Assembly: GCF_000186345.1 (NCBI RefSeq)
Contig: NC_014962.1
Span: 3,376,450-3,440,449 of the forward strand
Source of the DNA: Isosphaera pallida ATCC 43644
GTDB lineage: Bacteria > Planctomycetota > Planctomycetia > Isosphaerales > Isosphaeraceae
Direction: 5' to 3'
Length of the DNA stretch: 64,000 nucleotides
The notes beneath the pieces are model-generated. The model saw only the letters and a list, made by a program, of their open reading frames with translations, searched no databases and was not told the origin of the DNA. Within the stretch, counting starts at the first letter, position 1. Each line of letters starts with the position of its first letter. A program made the translations under genes and the position numbers. This document shows, one piece after another, positions 43,591-51,097 of this stretch.

Positions 43591-45572
43591 TGTTGGGCTT
43601 GATCCGTTGGCCGTGTTCCGCTCGCAGGGTTCTTGCAATCGTCGTCGTGATCGGGGCAAGCCCGACGCCGGACGGCCAACTCATTGCGCGCGGGGGCCAA
43701 CTGGGCGCAGCGGTGATCGAGCCGGGCGAGCCGCCACGACCGGCCGCGATCGGTTTCGACTGGAACGGACCGCTGCTCCGTTTGGTGCCGGAGGGGGCCG
43801 CCGCGGTCCTGATGCTCCACGACCTGGCTGACCATCGCCGCGCCTGGCTCGATTCAACCCCCGCGCGACGCTTGGCCCAAACGGAGGTGATGCGGGATTG
43901 GCTCGATTCCGAGGAGGGCCGTCAGTTCGAGCAGGCCCGGGGCGCTCTTAGGGCGGTCTTCGGCCTCGAACTCGGCGACCTGATCGACGCCGTGGTGGGA
44001 CGGGACGCGGTGTTGGCGTTGCGTTTAACCCGGCCCGACCAACCCGAAGGGCTGATTCTAACCCGCGTCAACCCAAACGACCGTGACCTGGTCGAGCGGC
44101 TCATTGAAGGACTCCACCCCTCGGTTCGCTTCGTGGATCGCCCCGTGGTCACCTCGCGGGGAGCCACCACGATCCGCACGCGGTTGGGGATCGACGCCCA
44201 CACGTTTCTGAACTCGGCTGAAGCGGGACTAGGCGAGGACGGCACGGCGATTCTAGTTTGGTCCAACCTGGTCGAGCCGATCGAGGAAGTGATTCGCGCC
44301 GTCGATGCCGTGCTCGCCAACGAGGCTGGAATCCCACCCCGTTTCGCCTCGGTTGAGGATTTGGTTCACTTGGGACGCGATTGGCCGGCTCGTCCGCCGC
44401 TGGCGTTGGTGGTGAGTCCCGAGCGTTTGGGCATGTCGTTTCCGACCGATTCCGCCGATCCGGTCGAAGCTTGGTTGAGCCGAGTTTGGGGGGCCGCTGC
44501 CTGGGTGGGTCTGGCCCTGTCCTGGGAGTCCGACGACGGTTTGCAAGAGGTGTTGCGTCTGCGTTGGGCCGAGCAGCACCGGGTCGAAAAGCTGCCGGAC
44601 TCCTTAAGGCGTTTCGCCTCGTCGCCAACGAATCCTCCGGTCGAACCCAACCAAGTTGAACGACTTCTGGAACACGCGCCTGCCGAGGCGGTGGCGGTTT
44701 GGCTTGCTCAGGGGGATTGGGGCGCGTTGGCCGACGTGCTGCTCGAAGTGGTTGGTCCCCTGCCCGCCTCGCGTCATCAGGCGTTCTGGGTGGCCTTTGA
44801 GGGGTTGGCCGGCGGCCGGCGGCCGCCACGCGAGCTTTTGAGTAGTCTGCAACCCTCCTGGCTCATGTGGGCGAGCGTCGATTGGCCCAAGCCGGGCGAC
44901 CGCGCACCGACAGGACCCGCCGCGGTCGCCGAGATCGCTCCTCCCTCGCCCAAACTCACCTGGGGGAACTGGCGTTTGGCGTTGTCGCTGACCGCCGCGG
45001 ATCAAGCCGCCGCCCTGGCCTGGGAGAATCTGGGACGCACCTTGTTGGCGCTTCGCAAGCTCGACGACTCGGAGGATCACCTGCTGTTGACCGTCGAATC
45101 CGACCCCACCGCGCCTGGACAAATCGCGCCGCCGGTTCGGTCGGTCACCGGGTTGCGTCGTCGGGTGGGAACCCCTTGGTCGTTGGTTTGGGAGCGGAGC
45201 GATCGGGTGTTGCGATTGACTTATGCGCCTCATGCGACATTCAAGCCAACCGATTCGTTATCGCCTTTGGTCGCGTCAACGAATCGGTCGCGTTGGGCCG
45301 CGCTCAAAGACCGTGACGCTCCCGAGGCCAGCACCATTTTGATGATCGATGTAGCGCGCCTGGCCTCATGGGTTCGGGCGTGTGAGCCTACGCTGCTGGA
45401 TTGGCTGGGCGGGTTAGAGGATCGTCCCGCCGCCGAGCTCCTCCGTGATCTCCGCCATGTGCGCGATCTGCTGGATCAGTTTGACACCCTCACCCTTAGC
45501 CAGTGTCTGGAACCCGATCACGCCACTGTCCGCCGCGTCTTGACCCTGCGTTTTCGAGGCAATCTCGAATGA
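43590..45572 (+). CDS. Exported 660-residue protein of unknown function
   Basis: Starts at ATG 43590, sharing one base with the anti-sigma stop. A hydrophobic N-terminus (ARRVLAIVVVIGASPTPDG) looks like a signal peptide. The mature protein has mixed alpha/beta composition with several paired segments, for example DLIDAVVGRDAVLALRL, LVERLIEGLHPSVRFVDRP and LLRDLRHVRDLLDQFDTLTL; this resembles the DUF3352-like proteins found in planctomycetes, but I cannot confirm membership. No catalytic motif is seen. As last gene of a sigma/anti-sigma operon it is a candidate for the sensor or the target of this stress response. Its stop codon lies in the first unit of a heptamer repeat array. Confidence 0.7.
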   Translation: MLGLIRWPCSARRVLAIVVVIGASPTPDGQLIARGGQLGAAVIEPGEPPRPAAIGFDWNGPLLRLVPEGAAAVLMLHDLADHRRAWLDSTPARRLAQTEVMRDWLDSEEGRQFEQARGALRAVFGLELGDLIDAVVGRDAVLALRLTRPDQPEGLILTRVNPNDRDLVERLIEGLHPSVRFVDRPVVTSRGATTIRTRLGIDAHTFLNSAEAGLGEDGTAILVWSNLVEPIEEVIRAVDAVLANEAGIPPRFASVEDLVHLGRDWPARPPLALVVSPERLGMSFPTDSADPVEAWLSRVWGAAAWVGLALSWESDDGLQEVLRLRWAEQHRVEKLPDSLRRFASSPTNPPVEPNQVERLLEHAPAEAVAVWLAQGDWGALADVLLEVVGPLPASRHQAFWVAFEGLAGGRRPPRELLSSLQPSWLMWASVDWPKPGDRAPTGPAAVAEIAPPSPKLTWGNWRLALSLTAADQAAALAWENLGRTLLALRKLDDSEDHLLLTVESDPTAPGQIAPPVRSVTGLRRRVGTPWSLVWERSDRVLRLTYAPHATFKPTDSLSPLVASTNRSRWAALKDRDAPEASTILMIDVARLASWVRACEPTLLDWLGGLEDRPAAELLRDLRHVRDLLDQFDTLTLSQCLEPDHATVRRVLTLRFRGNLE

Positions 45573-45668
45573 GTGGGGAGTGGGGAGTGGGGAGTGGGGA
45601 GTGGGGTGTGGGCAGTGGGGTGTGGGGAGTGGGGAGGTGATATGGGGTGTGGGGAGAGTGGGGTGTGA
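45571..45668 (+). repeat. G-rich heptamer repeat array (GAGTGGG-type)
   Basis: At least four exact tandem copies of GAGTGGG open the array at 45571, followed by degenerate units GGGTGTG, GGCAGTG and a spacer GGTGATATGG. It begins on the last base pair of the preceding coding sequence. Together with the C-rich array at 45882-46050 it forms a long imperfect inverted repeat; GTGGGGAGTGGGGAGGTGAT here is complementary to the matching stretch near 45929-45955. Confidence 0.9.
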
Positions 45669-45881
45669 TGCAAGTCTTGGGAAGCAGTGGGCGTGATTCG
45701 AATAGGTTATCAACCAACCCTGTGATCGCGTTTAGTTGCGTTTCTTTCCCGAATCCAACGGGGCCGACAAAGCAGCGCGTCTTACCTTCAACCTTCGACC
45801 CACTCTTCCCAATTCTCACCCTTTCCTTCCAAAACTCCACATTCCCATATCATTCCCAATTCTCACCTTTCTCCTCCAATT
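45669..45881. other. Spacer between the two heptamer arrays
   Basis: About 210 bases with lower GC and a pyrimidine-rich plus strand, containing CCCAATTCTCACC twice (about 45808 and 45855). No gene is seen. It would be the loop if the flanking arrays paired. Confidence 0.5.
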
Positions 45882-46050
45882 ACCCCACACCTCACTCCCC
45901 ACACCCCACTCCCCACTCCCCACTCCCCATATCACCTCCCCACTCCCCACACCCCACACCCCACACCCCACTCCCCACACCCCACTCCCCACTCCCCACT
46001 CCTCCTTATGAGCCACACCCCACTCCCCACTCCCCACTCCTCCTTATGAG
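45882..46050 (-). repeat. C-rich heptamer repeat array (CCCCACT/CCCCACA)
   Basis: About twenty heptamers of the type CCCCACT or CCCCACA, interrupted by CCCCATATCACC. The array ends with two exact tandem copies of a 38-base unit (45975-46012 and 46013-46050) that finish in CCTCCTTATGAG. In orientation it is the reverse complement of the G-rich array 210 bases to the left. Heptamers of this composition are a known class of short tandem repeats (STRR) in cyanobacteria. Confidence 0.9.
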
Positions 46051-46204
46051 GTTGACCGTTCGATGACCTTGACGAATAATTGAAGCCATTCGATCGGACA
46101 GGTGGAGTCCGATTTGCGGAGGGTTGCCTCATCAAGAAAGAGGGGTGACGCGCCGCCCCGCCCCGGCCCGTTTTGTCCCGCCGTCTACGGAGGAGAGTTC
46201 CTCG

Positions 46205-47626
46205 ATGATCGCATTGCACCGCGACGCGCCCCGGATCGTTGGTCCCTTGCCCGGTCCCGAAGCGCGGGCCTGGTTGCATCGGGACGACTCGGTGATGTCG
46301 CCCTCCTACACCCGGACCTATCCGTTAGTGGTCAAACGGGGTTTGGGGGCGATGATCGAAGACGTGGACGGCAACCGGTTCCTCGACTTCACCGCCGGAA
46401 TCGCCGTCACTAACGTGGGGCATTGCCACCCCCGGGTCACTCGGGCGATCCGCCAGCAGGCGGGTGAGTTGGTCCACATGTCGGGGACCGACTTCTATTA
46501 CTTGCCCCAAATTCAACTCGCCGAACGACTGGCCAAGCTCGCGCCCGGCGACGAACCTAAACGGGTCTTTTTCACCAACTCGGGAGCTGAGGCCAACGAG
46601 GCAGCGCTCAAGCTGGCCCGCTACCACACCCGTCGCGCCCGGGTAATCGCGTTCTTCGGCGCGTTTCACGGGCGGACCTACGGCGCGTTGTCACTATCAG
46701 GTTCCAAGCCAACTCAACGCAGAGGATTCGCGCCACTGGTTCCGGACATCCACCACGCCGGTTACGGTTGCCTGGAGTCGGTCAAGCGTTTGTTGAGAAC
46801 GGTCTGCCCGCCTGAGGATCTAGCGGCGATCTTCGTTGAGGCGATCCAGGGCGAAGGCGGCTACATCGTACCTCCGCCCGACTTCCTGCCGGGGATTCGT
46901 CGGTTGTGCGACCAGACCGGGGCTATCATGGTGGTAGACGAGGTGCAGTCGGGCATGGGCCGAACCGGCAAACTGTTCGCCCAAGAGCACTTCGGGGTCG
47001 CCGCCGACATCACCTGCGTCGCCAAGGGGATTGCCAACGGGTTGCCTCTGGGAGCGATCATCGCCAAGGCGTCGATCATGAATTGGGTGCCCGGCTCACA
47101 CGCCTCGACCTTCGGCGGCAACCCCGTCGCCTGCGCTGCGGCCAACGTGGTACTGGACCTTCTGGAGGAAAAATACCTGGCCAATACCCGTCGGCGGGGT
47201 CGGCAGCTGATGAAGGGCCTCAGCGCGTTGGCCGCCAAACACCCTGAGACGATTCATCAGATCCGCGGCAAAGGGTTAATGGTGGGGATGGAGGTTCGGC
47301 ATCTGGGTCAACCCCATCCGGGTTTCCGCGATCGGATCATCGACTTGGCGTTCGAGCGTGGTCTGCTGCTGCTGCCCTGCGGGACCTCGACGGTGCGGTT
47401 TTGTCCGCCATTGTGCGTCAACCAGCGTCAGGTCGAGACCGCCCTGGAGTTGACCGCCGCGGCGCTGGAGGCGGCGGAGGTCGAGTTGCACGCGGGTCGG
47501 ATCCCGGCCCCCTATGATCCGTTCGGTCCCGAGTTGGGCCATCATCAGGCGAACACGCCCACCAACAGTCACGCCTGCCTGACCACCTCTCCCACGAGCA
47601 CCTACCCGGGACATTCCCACTCATGA
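46205..47626 (+). CDS. Class III PLP-dependent aminotransferase
   Basis: A 473-residue omega-aminotransferase (ornithine, acetylornithine, 4-aminobutyrate or related substrate). Key marks are FTNSGAEANEAALKLAR, the AFHGRTYGALSLSGS segment, the cofactor aspartate in VVDEVQSGMGRTGK, and the Schiff-base lysine at about residue 274 in CVAKGIANGLPLGAI. The FHGRTYGALSLSGSK version is commoner in GabT-like and archaeal ornithine/lysine aminotransferases than in ArgD. ATG 46205 has GGAGGAG 9 bases upstream. Its stop overlaps the next start (ATGA), so the unknown partner is made with it. The C-terminal 45 residues are a low-complexity tail. Confidence 0.9.
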   Translation: MIALHRDAPRIVGPLPGPEARAWLHRDDSVMSPSYTRTYPLVVKRGLGAMIEDVDGNRFLDFTAGIAVTNVGHCHPRVTRAIRQQAGELVHMSGTDFYYLPQIQLAERLAKLAPGDEPKRVFFTNSGAEANEAALKLARYHTRRARVIAFFGAFHGRTYGALSLSGSKPTQRRGFAPLVPDIHHAGYGCLESVKRLLRTVCPPEDLAAIFVEAIQGEGGYIVPPPDFLPGIRRLCDQTGAIMVVDEVQSGMGRTGKLFAQEHFGVAADITCVAKGIANGLPLGAIIAKASIMNWVPGSHASTFGGNPVACAAANVVLDLLEEKYLANTRRRGRQLMKGLSALAAKHPETIHQIRGKGLMVGMEVRHLGQPHPGFRDRIIDLAFERGLLLLPCGTSTVRFCPPLCVNQRQVETALELTAAALEAAEVELHAGRIPAPYDPFGPELGHHQANTPTNSHACLTTSPTSTYPGHSHS

Positions 47627-49077
47627 AGACATCCACTCCTTCGGCTTCCACCTTGTCTGCCGCCTCCTCCGCCGCGACCTACCAGTTCGACTGGCGGTGC
47701 TGGCCAGAGACTGAAGAGGCGATTCTGCACTGGATTGGCCAGGCGGTTGCCGGTCATCCGCTGATCGGTTCGCTAGCCCAACGCCTGCCTGAGGAAACCG
47801 GTACCCGGTTAGCCGACTGGGTGGATCACCTGGTGTTGCGCGACCAACCCGGCCTGACCGATCGGCTCGAACGTCTGGGGTTCGTTCGTCAGGAAGCCGC
47901 CTACGCCCTGGACGCGCCGGCCTATCACCACCCCGGCGCGATCTTTCCGCGGATCGCCGTGACACCCGCCAGTGGCGTGGGAGCCGTCGGCGAGGTGGTC
48001 GAACTCGCGCTCAAGGTCGAGTCAATCGCCGAGTTTTCAAGCGCTCATAATTTGGGGCTGACCATCGCGGGCTACCCGCTGGGTCCTTATCGGGTGGCGA
48101 AAGTGGAGACGCCGGGAGCCACGGTGGGGTTCGCGGTGGTCGAGCGCCGCGGCTACGTTGGGTTCGACCCATTCGACGGCGACCTCGCCCGGTTGGGCCG
48201 ACTAACCCCCCACGCCGCCCGCGACGCTCTGGCCGCCCGCGACCTTTGGCGCGGCCGTCGCCGCCGGTTCGCCGACGACGCTGAGGGATTCGACTTTACC
48301 GAAGCCCTGCTGGCGCGGGTCATCGCCACCGCCGGCGACCGCGATCTGGCCTGCCACCTGGTTTTCGAGGTCGAACGCGACTACTGGATGAGCCGCAACC
48401 GAGCCGCGCGGGTGCAGAAGTTCCGCCAAGACCGACTCGGCCTGGGCTGGGCCAATCACGATCATCACACCTTCCGCTGCTCACGCGCCTTCTTCCCCCG
48501 CACCATCGGGATCTTCCGCGAACTGGGCTTTCTCCTCCGCGAGGCATTCCACGCTGGCCAGGACGCCGGTTGGGGTGCGCAAGTGTTAGAACATCCCACT
48601 ACAGGGATTGTCATTTTTGCCGACCTTGATCTTTTGCCCGAGGAACTCGACGACGACTTTTCCCACCACCCCCTCAAGCCCCTGCCCCGCCCCAACACAG
48701 TGGGACTTTGGGTCGCCCTGCACGGTGAGTCGATCCTGGACGCCGGAATGCACCACCTCGAAGCCCAATTCGAGTTCGACCTGTTGCGCGATCAACTTCA
48801 GGCCGAGGCGGGGATCGAGACTATGAAACCATTTTCGGATTTCCCCTTCCTGCGCCAAGCCTTTACCAAGGGCGAGACCTGGCCCGTTGCGCCTCATCGA
48901 GCCGATTACGCCCTCGCCCAAGGCTGGATCGACGCCGAGCAGCACGCCCGCTTCCTCCGGGAAGGAGCATTAGGCAGCCACCTGGAAAACCTCCAACGTC
49001 GCCAAGGTTACAAAGGCTTCAACCAACAGGCGGTCGGCCTCATCATCGCCGCCACCGACCCCCGGCTGGCACACTGA
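47623..49077 (+). CDS. Unknown protein coupled to the aminotransferase, possible metal-binding fold
   Basis: A 484-residue cytosolic protein that I do not recognise. It is clearly coding: compact, mixed alpha/beta, rich in His and aromatic residues. Two histidine clusters stand out, NHDHHTFRCSR (about residue 280) and GMHHLEAQFEFD (about residue 375). The segment from the first cluster through IFRELGFLLREAF, GWGAQVLEHP and IVIFADLD has the strand-helix-strand pattern of a vicinal oxygen chelate module, which would suit a metal-dependent dioxygenase or isomerase; this is an inference. The ATGA overlap with the aminotransferase implies one pathway, perhaps handling the oxo-acid or aldehyde that the aminotransferase makes. 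Confidence 0.7.
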   Translation: MKTSTPSASTLSAASSAATYQFDWRCWPETEEAILHWIGQAVAGHPLIGSLAQRLPEETGTRLADWVDHLVLRDQPGLTDRLERLGFVRQEAAYALDAPAYHHPGAIFPRIAVTPASGVGAVGEVVELALKVESIAEFSSAHNLGLTIAGYPLGPYRVAKVETPGATVGFAVVERRGYVGFDPFDGDLARLGRLTPHAARDALAARDLWRGRRRRFADDAEGFDFTEALLARVIATAGDRDLACHLVFEVERDYWMSRNRAARVQKFRQDRLGLGWANHDHHTFRCSRAFFPRTIGIFRELGFLLREAFHAGQDAGWGAQVLEHPTTGIVIFADLDLLPEELDDDFSHHPLKPLPRPNTVGLWVALHGESILDAGMHHLEAQFEFDLLRDQLQAEAGIETMKPFSDFPFLRQAFTKGETWPVAPHRADYALAQGWIDAEQHARFLREGALGSHLENLQRRQGYKGFNQQAVGLIIAATDPRLAH

Positions 49078-49453
49078 ACTGGAAGCGCGTTGAGGGGGCA
49101 TGAAGGCGAATCCCGTTCGAGCAAGTGCAACAGGCTCCGCTGCCCACCCCCTTGGGTTGCTCGAAGTTGAGAACCCATGTCGGCGAAAGCCGTTCCCCAG
49201 AGCTTGTATTGGTGTTCTGATCTATCGGAAGACCCCCCCGCCGTCGGGGATCACCAGAAAACGCACTGTCGGAGGGATGAGATCCCCCTTTGGGTCTTGA
49301 ACTGGAACGCCTGGCTCTTGTCGGCACACCTCGAAGCTTGGTAACGCTCCCTACGCGGGTTCTCGAACAGCGGGGGAGCGTTGTTTCGAGGAGAAAACTG
49401 CGCAAGGCGATCTTGCCGCTGCGCTTGGCCAAGACCCACCGCAGTCTGCTCTC
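49078..49453. other. Gene-free region with an inverted repeat
   Basis: About 375 bases without a gene. AACGCTCCC (49343-49351) and GGGAGCGTT (49374-49382) form a nine-base-pair stem around a 22-base loop followed by GTTTCG, a possible but distant terminator. A 203-codon minus-strand frame (49043-49654) crosses the promoter of the next operon and is rejected. Confidence 0.4.
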
Positions 49454-49482
49454 TTGACCCACACGTGTTGCGAACCCATAAT
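49454..49482 (+). promoter_or_regulatory. Sigma70-like promoter of the DUF58-TgpA-MoxR operon
   Basis: TTGACC (49454-49459) and CATAAT (49477-49482) are spaced by exactly 17 bases, each with five of six matches to the consensus. Transcription would start near 49489, leaving a leader of about 75 bases before the GTG start of the DUF58 gene. This is the clearest promoter seen in the window. Confidence 0.65.
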
Positions 49483-49565
49483 CAATAGGGCTAGAATGGC
49501 GGGCTGAGTGGAGCGCGGTTCGCACGGAGATAAGGGGTCGGGGGATTCGATGTCGGAGGGCGTTC

Positions 49566-51065
49566 GTGGCGAGGAACGGCGAGCCGGCGGCGATCGAGTC
49601 GGAAGAGACCCCAGAGCGGCGGGATTGGGGGGCGTGGTTGGCCGCCTGGCTCACCTATGATTTCGCTGCGAAATATGATAAATATTGGATTGATCGAATC
49701 AAGCATCCGGCCACCTTGCTGGCGTTAGCGGCATTGACGGCGGCGGTTTGCGGCGCGTATTTGCACGCACAGGGTTACCTGGTAGCAATTGTGTTGGCGA
49801 CGGCGTTGGGGTTGGGTTTGGTGTGGCCCTGGGTGTCGATCCGGGGATTGAGCGGGACGGTCGAGTTCGATCGGGTGCGGGCGGTGGAAGGAGAGGCGGT
49901 GACGGTCACGGCGCGGGTGCGCAACCGCAGTCCGCTAGCGGTCTGGGGGGTGGCGGCTGAGGAGGGACTGGGCCGTTCACCCGACGCCCCGCCGCTGGCC
50001 TCGCTGGCGTTTCTCGGGGCGTTGGCCCAACGCGAGGCGACTTGGGTTTGGTGTCCCGAACGTCGCGGCGAGTTCCCCAACCCCAACGGAACCGACCCCC
50101 TTCGACTAACCACCGGCTTCCCGTTTGGTCTATGGAGGGCAGGTCGCGCGTTGTCGTGCGAACGTCCCATCGTGGTCTGGCCACGTCCCGCGTACGTCGG
50201 AATCGACCCCCATGTGGGCGAAGTCGAGGATGTGCGCAGTCTCTCGCCCACCAACAAGGTTGGAACCACCGGCGACGTGCTGGGAGTGCGTCCCTATCGC
50301 CGGGGCGATCCGCTTCGCCGTATCCACTGGGCACAAACGGCGCGGGTGGGGGCGTTGATTGTCTGCGAGGTCCAAGCCCAAGCGTTGCCACGGTTGCGCG
50401 TCGTGCTAGACGCTGACCCCAACGCCCACCGGGGAAGCGGCCCTCAAAGTTCCCTCGAGTGGGCCATTCGCATCACGGCTGGGATCATCGACCAGGCGAT
50501 CGCCCGAGGCGCGGTGGTCGAGGCGACGCTAGGCAGCTGGGTGATCCCTCCTCGAGGCGGCGAGGCGCAACGAAGTCTCATCATGGACGCCCTAGCAAAA
50601 CTCGCGACGTCCGATCAACCCTCCTTGACCGAGGTTCTCGAGGCGCTCCACTGGGGAGGCGTGCGTGCCGGGCGAACCGCCGGTGACGCGACCACCGCGA
50701 CTGTTGTGGTGACCACTGACCTCGCGTGGTTGGATCCCCGCCCCGAGGCGGTCGCCGCCCGCGACCAGCTGTCGCGTGTCGAGTCCGAAACCACTGTGCT
50801 GGCGTTACAGGCCGACACCTTCGCGGAAGAGGCCGACTGGTCTCCGACCGCCCGCGCCCGGTTGGTCGAAGCGCCATCGTGGTCCAACTCGTCGGGACGC
50901 GGTCCACAGGTGCGCTTGATTCCAGCCTGGGAGTTGATCGAAGCCGAAACCCGGCGGGATGAGGCCGAGACCCCGCCGGTACGAACCGCGGCGGTCGCCT
51001 CGTCGGAACCACGACATGCCGCCGTCGAGCCGCGACCGCGGTTGGTTGAAGTCGGGACCGATTGA
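49566..51065 (+). CDS. DUF58 membrane protein
   Basis: A 499-residue protein. Two hydrophobic helices lie at about residues 48-85 (LLALAALTAAVCGAYLHAQG onward). The C-terminal half carries the DUF58 signature GVRPYRRGDPLRRIHWAQTA followed by a vWA-like fold (LRVVLDADPNAH, ATVVVTTDLAWL). DUF58 proteins act with MoxR ATPases and transglutaminase-like proteins in envelope or extracellular protein maturation; all three occur here. The start is GTG, supported by GGAGGG 5 bases upstream and a good promoter about 90 bases away. The next frame starts before this one ends, but its better start lies 33 bases past the stop. Confidence 0.9.
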   Translation: MARNGEPAAIESEETPERRDWGAWLAAWLTYDFAAKYDKYWIDRIKHPATLLALAALTAAVCGAYLHAQGYLVAIVLATALGLGLVWPWVSIRGLSGTVEFDRVRAVEGEAVTVTARVRNRSPLAVWGVAAEEGLGRSPDAPPLASLAFLGALAQREATWVWCPERRGEFPNPNGTDPLRLTTGFPFGLWRAGRALSCERPIVVWPRPAYVGIDPHVGEVEDVRSLSPTNKVGTTGDVLGVRPYRRGDPLRRIHWAQTARVGALIVCEVQAQALPRLRVVLDADPNAHRGSGPQSSLEWAIRITAGIIDQAIARGAVVEATLGSWVIPPRGGEAQRSLIMDALAKLATSDQPSLTEVLEALHWGGVRAGRTAGDATTATVVVTTDLAWLDPRPEAVAARDQLSRVESETTVLALQADTFAEEADWSPTARARLVEAPSWSNSSGRGPQVRLIPAWELIEAETRRDEAETPPVRTAAVASSEPRHAAVEPRPRLVEVGTD

Positions 51066-51097
51066 GTGAGCATGGTTTGCAACGAGGTCACCCAACG

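Noticed and set aside
45571-46050. CRISPR array
   Set aside because: The repeats are heptamers without unique spacers between them, so this is a simple tandem array; no cas gene is present.
45496-46279. Several frames rich in Pro-His-Ser-Pro repeats
   Set aside because: They are translations of the heptamer repeat arrays and not genes.
49043-49654. Minus-strand frame of 203 codons
   Set aside because: It crosses the probable promoter of the DUF58 operon on the other strand and has an Arg/Ser/Pro-rich random composition.
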